Source: Heterotrichella gracilis (Eukaryota > Sar > Xanthophyceae > Tribonematales > Xanthonemataceae). From it: 64,000 nucleotides of DNA. The translations under genes and the position numbers were made by a program. Of this stretch, positions 49,929 to 62,797 are shown in pieces; the stretch's first letter is position 1; each line of letters starts with the position of its first letter. Location: the NCBI GenBank assembly GCA_032358255.1, contig JAULBX010008218.1, positions 1 to 64,000 on the forward strand, read 5' to 3'. The notes beneath the pieces were generated by a model that searched no databases, was not told the origin of the DNA, and saw only the letters and a list, made by a program, of their open reading frames with translations.

Positions 49929-52900
49929 ATGGCGACTGATGTACACTTCCGCCCTGGAGTTGTATGTGGGAACTCCCTCTCCAAAGAGGAGTATGCTGAG
50001 CGGAGAGATGCAACCACAAAGGCTGAGCTTAGCAAGTAAGCTGTGGTATTTGTTGGCCCTTGCACACCAAGTGGCAAGCTGGATACATCCAAGTGCTGAA
50101 CTATATACCTGACCTGTTGTTTTGCAGGCTCATGCAAAGCAAGGACTTCTGGGAGTGGACGCAGAAGCAGGCAGGGACTGAAGGCTCGCACTCGCAACGC
50201 ACTCGCCGTGACCGGCGTATGCTCCTCACTGGCGTAGTCCTTTCTGTGCTACTGCTGGGGGCGTGGAGTTTTTACAGCCCCAGCGAACCTGCACCACAGG
50301 TCAAACAGCCAGCCAGCACTGAAGAGGCCAGCGCCATTTGTGAGAGTGACATCCACCCGCTGACTTCTCTGGGCCAGGGAGGGAAAGGCAACAGCAGCTT
50401 GCAACAGCAGACTGTGCCCAACGTCACTTCACAGGACGGGCAACCCAACGCAGTGAACACCTCAGAAACCATCACTACCATCCTCAGAAAAGCCCATGAA
50501 GCAGGACAGGTTGTCACTGGGCCCAACGTCAGCGTCACCCTCCCGCCTTGCTCACTGGTGTGCGGGAACGATGACCTGGTGAAGGAAGCAAACGCCAACG
50601 CCCTGCAAACTGCTGCAGTTGTCTCCCTGCTGCTCTTGACCCTGGCTGCGTGGATGTTCCACCAAGGGCAGCAGAAGCTTGCAGCTGCAAAGGAGCTCTT
50701 TGACGTCACAGGAAGCGGATCACTGGTGAAAATGCAGAATAGCGGAGACAGAAAGAAGTATGACACCCTGATCACCAAGCTGCTAGCCCTGTCAGCTCGG
50801 CATTCTGGTTTGCAATCAGCCGATTTTGAAACCAAGGAGGAGGCAGTTGAGCAAGTCATTCACCAGCTGCAAAGAGCGGTGCTCGAGGTACTGGCAGCCT
50901 GCACAACTGTTCCCTGAAAACCTGATTTTTGGCCACCCAGTTATGTTGCTGTTGCTTACCACATCCATATCGTTGCAGGCAGAGGCAGCAAAAGTAGACA
51001 GCGAAAGCACAGAGGAATTGGATGTCAAGCACAGAGAAAGGTGTGTGCTCTGCATACAGCATACAATCATCCGGAATTCATCCCACTGTCACTGGCCCTT
51101 CTTGTTGTGACACCTGATTTAGCTGGATAGCTGTCCCCGCATCGCCATGTAGTGACCGTGGCAAGCTATTTTGCAGGGTGAACGCTGTACTACATCGTCT
51201 GCGCACGTGTGATGGAGCTGATCCTCCCATCTCAGCGGAAACGCAAGAGCTACTGAAGGACAAGGCAGTGCTGCTGCAGCAGCACCATGTGACGCGCAAC
51301 AAGCTGGTTGGTTTGGAGACGGAGCTGAAGCAGTTGAAGCAGCAGCATGCACGCTTGCAGACCATCTCAGCCAGGCACGAGGATGAATCGAAGAATTTGA
51401 GGAGCAGCATGCGGGATCTGACCAACAAGTGCGTGTTTTGCAAGATTCGTATGGTGTGTGTGTTATGCATTCATGAAATCACATGGCCTGATGAGGGGAG
51501 TTCACCATCTCACATGGGCGTGATGCATCACCTGATCCACTCCACATGGGTATGTTCGCCACATAAGAGGGTCAAATGGCGTGCACCACATGGAGTCATA
51601 GGGGCGTGCATTGTCATGACAGGAGTGAATGAAATGATGCATGCTACGCAGGTACGAGGCAGCAGTTGAGGAGAAAACAGCGGTGGAGGAGAGCCTCACA
51701 GAGCAACTACACCAGCTGCAAGCGGCCAGCGCTGAACTCAAATCGCATGTCTCTTTGCTAGAGGAGGAGAAGAGCGCATTGCAGGGTCACAAGGCAACTG
51801 TGGATGAGAATCAGCAGCTGCAGAAGGGGACAATAGCCAACTTGCAGCGTCAGCTGGCGTCCCTCCACGAGTATGCAGGCAAGCTGAAGGATGAGCTCGA
51901 CAACCGGCTGTTGCAAAACGATGAGCTGCTCGACAAGTATGCAAGCTTAAATGAGGAGAAACAGATGCTGGCGTCCAAGCTTCAACAACAGCAGGTACGA
52001 CCCAATTCTGCATGGACTTGTTGCGGTCTCAGATGGTGCATGCTCATGCAACATGGCATGCATCAGATGCCCCCTCGTATGCATTGATACCAACCTTTTG
52101 TCTGAAATGATGCGGCCACCGTGCTGATATGACGATGTGCATTTGCAGGGTGAGTACAAAGAGTTGCAGAGCAGGTACCAGGAGGCGGTGGATAATGGGG
52201 ACAGCATCAGCTCCAAGCAGCTGCAGCAGGCTGCCAAACAGAATGCAAAGCTCACCGAGGAGATCAAGGCATTGAGCGCAAAGCTGGCGGCCCTGACCAA
52301 GGAGTTGACCGAGGTGCAGAACCAGAACAAGAGCACTGTGCGGAAACTGGAGAGCAGCCAGGCGCAGGTGCGCACTCCATTGACAGGCGTTTCCATGCAC
52401 ATTTGGAATACATGGTACATATGTGCTGTGATTGGCGTGGAGTTGATGTCGTTATTATTTTTTATTCGATGCCTTGCATTCTTGTTATCTAAGGTCTATT
52501 CTCCTGCTTTAGATCAGAGAACTAATTTAACATTTTGAACAGGTTGCCGAAGCTGACAAGCGGCGTGCACAGTTGCAAGGGGAAACGCGGGTACTCACAG
52601 CCCAGCGGGATAGCCTGGAGATTGAAAAGGCGTCTCTCAAGGTGAGCAGCCACCCAGGTATTGGGTACCGCATGCCAATTGGAATCCCCGCTGTGAGTGC
52701 TGTTCATCCTCATGCTGTGACAGTTTCATCAGCCAAGTCAATTGCCCTTTTCTGCAGTCCAAGTATGATGAGCAGGCCATGCAACTTGCGAAAGCCAACA
52801 AGGAGGTGGAGGATCAGAAGCAGAAGGTGAATGACGCATTGGAGAGCAGAGTTCGCCTGGATGCTCAGCTTCAGAAACAGGGCCAAGAGTTGAAGCTACT

Positions 52901-55900
52901 CAAGGATGCCAAGGCTGAGGTAATGACCATTGCACTTGCGCCACTGAGTTCACCAACTTCCCAGTGAATTGTTGCTGCCCACTGATTTACTACAAAATCA
53001 TAAAATGTCGACAGTGCCTGCCAGCAGTTGTTACAGCGCTGCATGGTGGATGCAGGTGCAAAAGCAGCTTGATGAGAAGATTCAGGAGGTGACAGACATG
53101 GACCAGGAGAACTTTAAGCTCGAGGCACAGCTGGATCAGCTCACGGACCAGCTCAATCTGCTGTCGCAGCAGAAGCAGCAGCTGGACTCCCAGCTGCAAA
53201 AGTATGAGCAGGTACTGGCAGTGTTCTAAAACCAAATTGGTCCAGTGCACACAAATCCCTTACACGATACCATGTGACTGTGGTAGGATTGCAACCAGCA
53301 CTGCTATACCAGCAATCATTACAAAATTGTGCACTGTTGCTGTGCAATGCTGCAGTCAACATTTTTTTACGAATGAGCACAAACAACAAGAACTCAAATG
53401 TCCCACGGCGCTGCTGCAGGATGTGGACGACCTTTCCATCATGGTTGCCCAGAAGGATCGTGAGCTGGACTTTGTGCGCCAAGTGAACCAGGACCTGGGC
53501 ACAGGCGCAGCGCGGCTGCTAGGCGCGCTGGACTGGTTCCTCAAGCATGGCGCCACGGACGAGGCCAGCGGGAAGCTGCAGGTGCAGCTGGCTCTCACTG
53601 TCAAGCAGAGGATCGAGGTGAGCATGGCCATGCTGTCGCTGCACAATAGCCGCAGTTTACCATTGCGCAACCGCTTGTTTTGCGACACCATGATACAGCT
53701 GCATGGATTGGCAGACATCCTCTCCCTTCCTTACCCCAAAATCCTCGTTGGCATTTTTCCTTATTTTGTGTTCGGGCAGTAAATGAGACTTCTTTGAATT
53801 GGTGCAGCGGGAGGTGCGTGAGATGGAGTCCAAGCTGTACGACTGTGGCCTCATTGACGACCCAGGCCACGACGCAGACTCCTTCCAGACAGCCATGCAG
53901 GCCTCCTTCATTTCGGACGGGGGCACGCCCGCCTCGCGCACAGGCAGCCCCATGCGCAGCACAGGGCTATACAGCGCAGCCAGCGTGCAGCAGGCCGCGC
54001 CCAGCCGCACCCCCGGGTCGGAGGTGCAGGTCTCGCCGCTGCGCAGCACCAGCATCGCCCAGCAGGGCACGGTGACGCCCACGCGCGCCAACAACAACGT
54101 GGACCTGGCCAAGTTCTTCTTCCTCAAGGCGCAGCGCGTCTCCAAGATGCTGTCAGGTCAGGCCGCGTACTTGCACCCTGGGATGTAGCAAGTAGGTGCT
54201 GAGGGGGGTGGCATACATTCCAGCGGGGCAAGCGGACTGGCAATCAGCCTGGCCCAAGCTCTGGCTTGCATGAATGGTTGAAGTGTGCCTGGCACTCGTG
54301 GTTGGTGCGCGACATGTGTGGAATTGGTGCTGACACCACCCGCCGCGCTGTGCAGGGAACGAGTCAGGCACCGCCACCCCAATGTCTGGACAAATGACAC
54401 CTGGCCAGGTAACGAACACTGCCTAAATGCACATGTCCATGTGTCAAAATGTCTGGTTTTCATTGATACTAAAATAAAATTCATCTTTTGCAATTAAATC
54501 TTGCACAAAATCTCCCAATTTAAATTGTTCGCATTGTTTCTAATTATATCATGCAATTATTCGTTTGCTTCAGAATATTAGAAACACGCTTGGCACAAGT
54601 TTAGCCATCCTGACTGCCACATCTGATCTACTGCAGGGCTCCAATATGCGAGGGGGGCGCGACTCCCTGGGCAGCGCCAGCCGACAGATGCGTGAGGTGG
54701 AGCGCATGGGCGCTGATGCCACGCCCTCCACCTCATCGGCGGTGCGCGGGGCGCTGTTTGCGTCCACGCCCCCCAGCGCAGCGCAGCAAGGTAGAACCGT
54801 GGAGGACCTTGCCAGCTTGCACAAGGTTAGGCGCAAGGCATGGCAAGGGGAGGTAGCGGTGGGGCAAAGCATGTGCAGCATAGTGCTGCTTGGTACCATG
54901 TGTGCATGTGGCTGTCTGGAGTGGCGTTGCTGGCGCCTTTGCAAACCATGTTGCCAGCAGCCTCTTTGCAAACACTTTTTGCCGCCTTCACGTGGTGTTG
55001 ATTAGCGAAGCTCAATGCCGAGCACAATCACAGCTGCGTAATTGCACAGTCTGTCGTGTGCACAGCCCTGGTATGGCTACGGTGCCAAGCGGGTATGTGT
55101 TGTTTCAGGCGCTGGTGGCGGCGGGTCTACCAGCCAGGAGCCGCGACCAGGTGGACGGTGAGCATGCCATGGACATGCAGCACATTGCCACGGTAACAGC
55201 AGCGCTGGGTCAGCAGGTACGGATGGAGATGCCGGAGGGGTGTGTTCTTGCCTTGCTTGCAGTTGTGTGTGCTGTGTTGAATGGTGTAGGAATCATGCCC
55301 CATGGTGCCAGCTCATTGGGTCATCGCAGTTGATGCATCAGGGGTTGCAGCAAGAGCAATTGTTGAGCAACTTACTATACTGAAGTTGCAGGGTAGCTCA
55401 TGTGTGTGGAGGCATGGAACAATTGGGGTGTGCTGCCTCCCAGCTGCGTGAATGCTACCTCGGTTGCGTGCAGGCCTTGTTGTGTACTGACGAGAGTGGG
55501 ACCAATGACGTCATGTCCGCGTCGCAACTACTGCGGGACTCCACGCAGTCACTGGACGCTGCGTACAGCCAGCTGCGGCAGCAGGACAAGCCCATTGACC
55601 GCCACATGTCACGGCAGGCTGCGCTGACGCACCGCCTGGAGGGCGTGCGCAAGCACTACCGCGTGGCGCATAGCCAGTACGAGGATGTGCTGGCAGAAAG
55701 GCACAGCATGGTCCAGCGCCAAGTCAGGTGGGTGTCGCCGCACATTCCATATGATCACCCAAATGATTACCATTACAGAGTTGCTGTTGGCGAAGCCTGG
55801 TCAATAGTTATTGCTATGATGTATCAGGCGTCTTCACAGAGTAGAGGTTTGCATTCATGTTTCTATGATTTTTGCTGCTTTGTTCCCACAACAAACACTT

Positions 55901-58022
55901 GGCCGTTTCAGGCAACAGGGCGTTCATCTAACACATTGGTTTGAAGCTGTTTACTTTTTTTATTCGTTGTGCTCACTTACATCCCCACAAGTGCAGGTCA
56001 ATTTTATTAATAGTGCTAACAACAAACTCCCTCCCGCCACAGCTATAGCTGGATCCTCCCCCTGACTTTAATTCCCCACATAACATTAAGTAGAACACTC
56101 GAGTAGGGGCCCATCTCGGTGTGTTTATCTCGCCCCCTTTGCACTCTCACAGGATCCAGGAGGAGCTGAAGAGGGCTGACGCGCAGCTTGTTGCCAGCCG
56201 CAAGCGCAACGAGGGGGCGGAGCTGGCGCTCAGGGAGGCAGCGGAGAGGCTGGGGCTGGACGAGCTGCCTGCGCCCGGCAACTCGCCCAACCGCGGCGCG
56301 CGCCTGCACCTGCCGCTGTGGGAGCGCAAGTCCGCAGCCCAGAACGCCTTTGACCTGTGCGTGCTGCCAAGCTGCATGTGCATGCTCAAGATGAATGCAT
56401 CCATTTCTAGAGGCCTCATGCCTTCTACGACCTTCACAACCGCTGCAAAGTGCCAATGCCATGCAGTACATGAAGAACCACGAGTACTAGTCCTCTGCAC
56501 ATGCATTTGGGGGCACTTTTTTGTATTATTAGCTTGGCGCAGCTGCATTGCTTGCCGCTAGTTGTGTTTTCACGCGGTGGTGCATGGCGCATGCAGTGCC
56601 ACTGGTGAGAAGTACAGGCGATGGTCGTCCATGCGTCCTGTAATTTTGGTGTGCTGCATGCCACTTTGGTATTCATGAGTACTTCCATCCACCGCAAGAG
56701 CGAGAAGGTCACATATTCGGAAATCGTCCTGCCTAGTCAGAGGTGGATGCTCAAGCTGCGCAAGGGAGACTGCTCATCTGGCTGTTCCCCAAGTTCCCAT
56801 GTTACTCACAATCCTCCTTCCCCCCCATCCCTCCAGTGCGTCCAGCGACCAGAGCACCAAGTTCCAGGAGCTGAAGCAGATCCAGAAGGAGCTCAACGCG
56901 GTGCATGGCCAGGTGGAGGCGGCCATCATCACCCTGCGCAAGCTGGATGCGGAGCTGGATGACGTGGCGCAGGAGGGCGCGGCTTTCAGGGTGAGGAGGC
57001 GCACGGCTCCTTACCATTATACTACTTTCCTTCACTCATGTTTAGTGCTCACAATTGGTAATTACTGAACTACTAGAATGGGGGGGAACTTCAAAAGAAG
57101 CCTGACCTTGTTGCCTGTGCGCCGTAATCAATGCTGTGCTCAGCAGTCCAGCGTGTTGCACGTGCATGGTGTGCATTCCCTGGCAACAGTATACATATAA
57201 CGACAACATACAATGTGAGAAGCATGTATATATGCGCACACAGCGCAGATTTGCTTCTTAAATTGTGCCAGGTGCCAGTATCACAGGTTTCAATCTTCCA
57301 CTGCACAACCCACCGATGCCAGCAGCGTGTGCTCACCCACTCCTGCCTGTGTGCGCAGGCCATGTACCGCGAGCTGGTGTCAGCATCGGTGGAGCGCCAC
57401 CGCTCCTACCACATGCAGCGCCAGGCCCTGCTGGAGATGGCCAACGCCCTGGTCACAACATACAACCTGCCAGGCGTGGAGTTGGTGGCCACCACCAAGA
57501 CGCCGCCCGCCTCGCCCACCAAGCCTGGCATGCCAGGCGGTGTGCAGTCGCACCCCGTCACGCCAGAGGTGGCCAGCACAGATGACCAGGGGGACGACCC
57601 GGAGGGCAGCATGGTGACAGCAGGTGCGGGTGGCTGCCTTGCATGCACGCTAGAATTCTTGACTTCAGGTGCAGTCCATCTGCACCTTGTGGCCGTGTGG
57701 CGTGTGGCCTGTGATGATCATCACAGGAAGTTATCCAGCAATGGAGCTGGGGTCCACCATGTGACCATTCCTTTGCCCCGCCCCTCTTGCAGGTGATGCC
57801 ACCGACGCGGCCCTCCTGTCCACCGCAAAGTCCCGTCCAGGGGGCCTCAGCCAGCGCCGCAGGACATCCAGTGCTGAGGAGACCCTAGACCTTGACCCAG
57901 GCGCCAGCAGGGGGCTGCCAGAGGTAGACAGCAGCGACAGCGGCGCGCCCACACCCACCCTCGCGGGCCCAGGCGCTGTGCGTGTGTCGGGGGGCGGTGA
58001 GGGGCTGGCGGACATCCATTGA
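49929..58022 (+). CDS. Large unrecognised two-pass membrane protein with long coiled coils
   Basis: Nineteen exons, all phases closing, about 1387 residues: 49929-50035, 50128-50887, 50979-51040, 51177-51428, 51652-51994, 52149-52367, 52543-52641, 52758-52919, 53056-53211, 53420-53617, 53808-54156, 54356-54408, 54637-54825, 55109-55216, 55474-55727, 56153-56356, 56837-56990, 57359-57623, 57793-58022. A polar N-terminus is followed by membrane helix 1 (about 67-85, MLLTGVVLSVLLLGAWSFY), a loop of about 110 residues, helix 2 (about 195-213), then Glu/Gln/Lys-rich coiled coil to about residue 790 and further helical blocks separated by Ser/Thr/Pro-rich linkers. The loop has four Asn-x-Ser/Thr sites (N124, N134, N146, N168), so it is probably lumenal with both ends cytosolic. 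The design suggests an ER, Golgi or nuclear-envelope tether. No family recognised; coiled-coil similarity alone is not informative. Confidence 0.82.
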
Positions 58023-59121
58023 GGATGCGTGGCACTACGGATCGGGGTCGTCCAGCGGGGGCACGCCGTAAAGGTGATTGGGGAGCAGTGCTGCTGAGGA
58101 GCGCATGTGTGCGGGTGTGCAGTGTTTGAGAGCGCTATAGCAGTAGTTTCTGTTGTTTCCGGAGTGGTGGCGCACGGTGTGCTAGGGTGGACCTGTGCTG
58201 CTGTGCGCAAGGTGCTTTTCTTTTATTTGTAGGAATATGACCTGCTGTGACCTCGCGTTTGATTTCAACAACCAATTTGTTTTCCTAACCTGCGTTTTGA
58301 TTGCGCTACCCAGTGACTTTTAGCAGCTGCAATGACTTCTTTTGAGACACGAACAGTGGCCTACAAATTCAGTGTTATCTTCTTTGATGTGTTTTGAGAT
58401 GTATGCTGTTCACGACTGAAGTCGATTTTTCACGTGTTGCAAGTTTGGCGCAGCCTGAAAATTTCGTGCTAACGCCATGTCCCAACTGCCAGTGGCCTTT
58501 TTCAGATTTGTATTGAAGCAAAGTGTATGCAAGCATGTGCAATATTTCATCTGTGATACACTGCTCAGTACCAAAAGTGTCACCAACTATTCATTGTGAC
58601 AGTGGTTGCCAAGCATAATGCGGCTCACTCGTGCCCTCAGCTGGGAGGACGTATATTGCCTTTGAATCAAGAGTGTTTTGCAGCTTCCTGTACACAATTG
58701 ACTTTCAAGGATCCCTACAGCTACTACATCGCTAACCACCACATCCTTGCATGCACGCCTAGGCTTTTATTGGGCAGGTTAGGGTTTTAGGGTCAGCGAT
58801 AGGGATACCTGCTCCAGGGATTGCACCTAGGTCGAGTGCTCAACAAGAATAGGAAAGGAAACCGTGCAGCATTCCGTGACCTCCATGCCCTGAGTTTATA
58901 ACAGTGTGTCTCCGCTTATCCTAACGGACTGAGGCCAGCTGGTGAGATTGAATATCGCAGCTCACTTCGTTTTGTGGCACCCCGACGAGAAATCACTGCA
59001 AAAGCTGTCAAGCAAAAAGGTTTCGGGATAAATCGTGCGCCCCACCAGGTCGTCAACAGAAGAGCCACGTAGCTGCCCTTAACAGTTGAGCTCTGGACTG
59101 TCAGCGAGACTCTCCACCAGC
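58023..59121. other. Intergenic spacer
   Basis: 1.1 kb between two plus-strand genes. A telomere-like GTTAGGGTTTTAGGGTC lies at 58780-58796. No exon supported. Confidence 0.45.
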
Positions 59122-59624
59122 ATGGCTGTTTCGGCACGCGACTTCTTCATCCTACTGATTGCCGTTTTCCTACCACCCATCGGCGTGTTGTTGGAGAAGG
59201 AGGAGTTTGATAGAGATGTGCTCATTAACATCCTACTGACGCTGCTGGGCTATATCCCAGGCAAGTTTGTCGCGCACTGTTTGTGCGGTAGTTGAGTGGA
59301 AGTTACCGAAGACCCCATGCCGCCGCATGGCCAGCAAAGAGTTGCAGCGAACCTCGATGTTTTCTTGCTTTGTACTTCTTGTCTGTACATATGTTGTTTT
59401 TTCCGGCCCTTCGTAGCATGCTGTTTGCAGTGGTGCACTATGCACGCACTTTGCAGGGATGCATGCATGCATGTGCATCCATGCAGACAATGGGCTTTGC
59501 TACTGCCATATACCGCTTGGCAGGGTTGCTGCGGGGTGCTGTCAAGGGTGGTTTAGGTTATTTCCTGACGAACTCTTGTATTCCTGCAGGCATTATACAC
59601 GCTCTCTACATCATAGTCAGGTGA
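59122..59624 (+). CDS. PMP3/RCI2 small membrane proteolipid, copy 1
   Basis: Two exons, 59122-59260 and 59590-59624; 57 residues. Two membrane helices: FFILLIAVFLPPIGVLLEKE and DVLINILLTLLGYIPGIIHA, ending ALYIIVR. The PPIGV, CD/FDRD-type, INILLTLLGYIPG and HALYII words define the PMP3/RCI2/LTI6 family, plasma-membrane proteolipids linked to salt and cold tolerance. The intron starts GC (ccag/gcaagt) and interrupts the same glycine codon as in copy 2. Orientation matches copy 2, 3.2 kb downstream. Confidence 0.94.
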
Positions 59625-60508
59625 CCTGGCAGTGGGCCCTGGCCAGTTGTGGGCTCCAGCAAAGACCCAGATGGTGTCGGCCACTTTGTACCAGCTTGTA
59701 TGACACCAATAGCTCTCCGGTGGGAGTACAGGGCAGTTTCACGAGCCTTGGCAGGTGCAATCTTGTATTAGCAGTGCCCAGGCATGACGGATACAGCAAA
59801 GGCCAGTAGCAGCTCAGCTGTCCATGCACAGGGTTCAGCCAATTCCAGGCGCACTGGTAGAAGCCGCTTTTACAGTCAAGGCGCAAGCACTACGTGAAAT
59901 CAGCAGCCCAGCACCTTGACATGCGTGTCCATGTTTCACGGCCTGATGAATCAGATGTCAAGCAACCTTTTGAAACCTCGGATGGGATTCTACACAGGGA
60001 CCTAACCTCCAATAGCTGGAGCTGCGGTTCAGCCTGCCTCAAGCCAGGCAGCGTTGGCGGAGTCTCTTTGCCCATTTTATCCAGCACCAAGTAGCTAACA
60101 CGCATGACCAGGGCGCGGTCAGATTACAGGGCTTTGGAGTGTCTACAGCTGTATTGTGAGCGTCGACGATACTCGGTGCACAACATAGTGCAGCCACCAC
60201 CCTTTTGAACCAGGACGTGCATGCAGTGGGGTCCGCACACAGTTGACAGGCTGCAAGGGTTACAGACGGAGAGTTGTTCAGGTTCACCCAATATTAACCG
60301 CAATTTTGGTGGCCATATGATATCCATTGGTGGGGGCTTACACGATAGGGCGCCCCCGAGTGTAGGCCTAACACTGCACTGTCACAAATTGACAGTGCCG
60401 TCACAAATTGACAGTGCCAATGTTACTGGATAGTGCCAGTGCCACAGTAATCAATCAAATCTCTTTGTAAAGCTGAGTAGTACACATACATACGTGGTAA
60501 TAGGTTAA
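59625..60508. other. Spacer with hairpin repeat
   Basis: 0.9 kb between PMP3 copy 1 and a minus-strand stop at 60509. Apart from the repeat at 60378-60418 I see nothing. Confidence 0.4.
60378..60418. repeat. 19-base tandem repeat forming inverted repeats
   Basis: GTCACAAATTGACAGTGCC occurs at 60381-60399 and 60400-60418 without change. CACTGTCA-CAAAT-TGACAGTG at 60378-60398 is an 8-bp inverted repeat with a 5-base loop. Confidence 0.93.
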
Positions 60509-61050
60509 TTATTCTGCAACCTGCTCGTGCAAGTGGCTCATTATCCACTGATTGGCCATGCTTTTCTCCAGCAATGATCCTATTGGCATGAATGCCAGCA
60601 TGTTGAAGGCGACGTAGAGCAGGCCCGTGAGGAAGATCATCGCCACATGCGTACGCCAGTTACGGGCGTAAGCACGCGGTACACTGCAGGGCGGTAATAA
60701 GGAATTAGGGTTTAGGGTGTGCGCAGTATGCCGGCGTGAAAGGTGACTGACGCCAGCACGCGGTACACTGCCGGGCGGGGGTTGAGGACTAGGGTGTAGG
60801 GCTTTTGCAGTATGAAGGCGTGGCGTGGAAGATGAGTGGGATGCATAGAGCCCAGGCATGGAAGGGTGTGTGCAGGGTGCCTTACCTTGGCCTCCCCCGA
60901 CAGCAGCCAATTGATGAACACAGACCACAGACATGTCACCCCCGGGTGTGTAGGGTATGCACAGGGTGTGTAGGGTTGTACCTTTTGTTGGTTGACCTCT
61001 AGCAGCAGGGTGATGCACTGCGCATCCATATGGAAACCTGCCCTCAGATA
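60509..61050 (-). CDS. Unresolved membrane protein, 3' exons
   Basis: Two minus-strand segments look coding. 60886-61050 (phase 0 both ends) reads YLRAGFHMDAQCITLLLEVN ... LWSVFINWLLSGEAK. 60509-60683 reads YARNWRTHVAMIFLTGLLYV, FNMLAFMPIGSLLEKSMANQ, ending HEQVAE. The latter has a clear membrane helix. Their phases do not join directly, so a small exon is missing or one edge is wrong; the acceptor region is duplicated (60671-60830), which confuses the choice. Upstream exons around 61060-61370 are not resolved. No family recognised. Confidence 0.4.
60671..60830. repeat. Duplicated splice-acceptor region with TTTAGGG
   Basis: AGCACGCGGTACACTGC-GGGCGG is present at 60671 and 60755. Each copy continues through TAGGGT(T/G)TAGGG and GCAGTATG--GGCGTG, so the unit is about 83 bases. 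Confidence 0.9.
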
Positions 61051-61437
61051 CTTGGCACACCAGCGGCACCATCATTAGCGCCTGCGCCCCAATGGGACTG
61101 TTTGTATGTGAGCTCCTTGCAGTATGCGTGGCTTGTGGGGTCCTCTACACTGCAGCAGCTGCCATTGGTGCACTCGCAATTCAAAGCGGCCAGCTGCCAC
61201 AATGCCATGGTCTCTCCCCCCCATCTTTTCACCCCAAAGGTGTCCTATGAGAACTCGCTACTGCGACTGCTTGTGCAGGTTGCTGCATCTGCTACATACA
61301 AGAGGATGAAGATGAAGAGCGGGCGGCTCCAATATGGGAATTTGGATGCGCCAGACGTAGCTGCTGCAAGGTTGCTGGTGGTTGGCTGCCGCGCTGTCGT
61401 GACCCTCTCAACCCCCCACAAGGGTGTGTGGTGAGAG

Positions 61438-61770
61438 CTACTTGCTGCCACCACCAGCGCCAGGCTTCAGTTTCAGCTCTGTGGGGAAGCCAAACGCCTC
61501 AAACACGCACTGCAGGGCGCGGCACTGCCGCTCTGACAGCACTCCCTCCACAACCTCCAGCTTGCCAACCAAGTCCCACTGCTCCCTGCTGGTGACTGGT
61601 GGGGACTCGCCCAGCGTTTCTTGAATCCCAACAAGGCTGCCACCGCTCGGCCCGCTGCTGCTTCTGCTCGCTCCAGTGCTGCAAGTTCCCTGCTTGATGC
61701 CTCATACCGTGCCAATACAGGTCCCTGAGGCTATCTCTGTTGATCTGAGGCTTGTTGAGCTCCTCCTCAA
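61438..61770 (-). CDS. Unresolved coding segment, two frames
   Basis: On minus one frame gives ARYEASSRELAALERAEAAA then GRAVAALLGFKK; another, ending at stop 61438, gives TSREQWDLVGKLEVVEGVLS, RQCRALQCVFEAFGFPTELK, LKPGAGGGSK. Both look like real helical protein, but the switch near 61630 has no proper intron. A frameshift, a sequence error or an unrecognised splice could explain it. A third stretch upstream (EFEEELNKPQINRDSLRDLY) fits neither cleanly. No family recognised. Confidence 0.35.
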
Positions 61771-62797
61771 ACTCGGAACCTCAAAAAGGCGATGCGGCAG
61801 TGGCAAGGAGCCTGTGACAACAAGTACACCTGTCAGGTTTTAAAAACCCTAAACTCCAAACCCTAAATTTGAAAATTTGGGGTTCAGGGTTTACCTGCCT
61901 CGTACTCTACACAGAGAGGTCTTGTTGCAGCGAGAAGCAGAGTTCAATGAGTGTATGGCTTACTCCAAAGCACAGCCAGCTGACCTTCTTGTGGTTTCAT
62001 GATGCACACTGTTGTTCCTCATCCAATGCTGTGCTTGCTTCTGCCCTGCCTTACACTCATAAACCAGTGTTGCAAACATATCCTAATACCTATCTGGATT
62101 TGTTTGCAAAAAATTTGTTAAAAACCTCACACTCAAAGGCAATGCGTCTGTACCGGAGGAAAGCTAAAAAGGCAGTAGTTGCCATAACTTGTGCGCTACC
62201 TGGGTTGCCAAAAACGAACTTACAGCTGTGATGGGTGAACAGCTGATACGAAGCGAAGCACTTGGACTTTTTTAGAACACAGTTTCACTCAGCAGTTGCT
62301 CATAGTTGGCCGCCACGGGTGTTTAACACTTGGCCCATGGGGAAATATGCAGTTTTGGCTGTAGCTCCTGCCTTCGCCTTCGCAGTGCGCAAGTTCACGT
62401 CTTGAAAAGGGTATTGGTGCGCAGGTTAGAAACAATATTACGTGCACAACGAGAATAAAGGGTACCCTAGAGCCTTTGAGGAGTGAAGGGACTTTGGCAA
62501 TGTCAATGCGGGCATGCCTGCACTGTCAGCGTGAGATTTTTAACCAAAACCCTAGAGACCCTATTGTGAATCCAGGGGGAAGGTGCGGAAGTCAAGCACT
62601 GGCAACCTACAAAAGGCCCAGGTCCTCCTTTGCTGTTACACATTTCCCTCTCTCGCGTGCATACTCTTGACTTACAGCCCATCTACCCTGCAAACCCCAA
62701 TCTGGCTAGTACACATACAACCTCTTGCAAGCTTTGACTGGCGGCTCTTTCACACCCCTGAAAACCCCTCCTACTACCGACAAGCAAAACAAACAAA
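61771..62797. other. Spacer upstream of PMP3 copy 2
   Basis: 1.0 kb. Telomere-like AAACCCTAAACTCC and CCAAACCCTAAAT lie at about 61843-61868. A plus-strand frame at 61869-62231 shows no recognisable motif. Confidence 0.4.
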
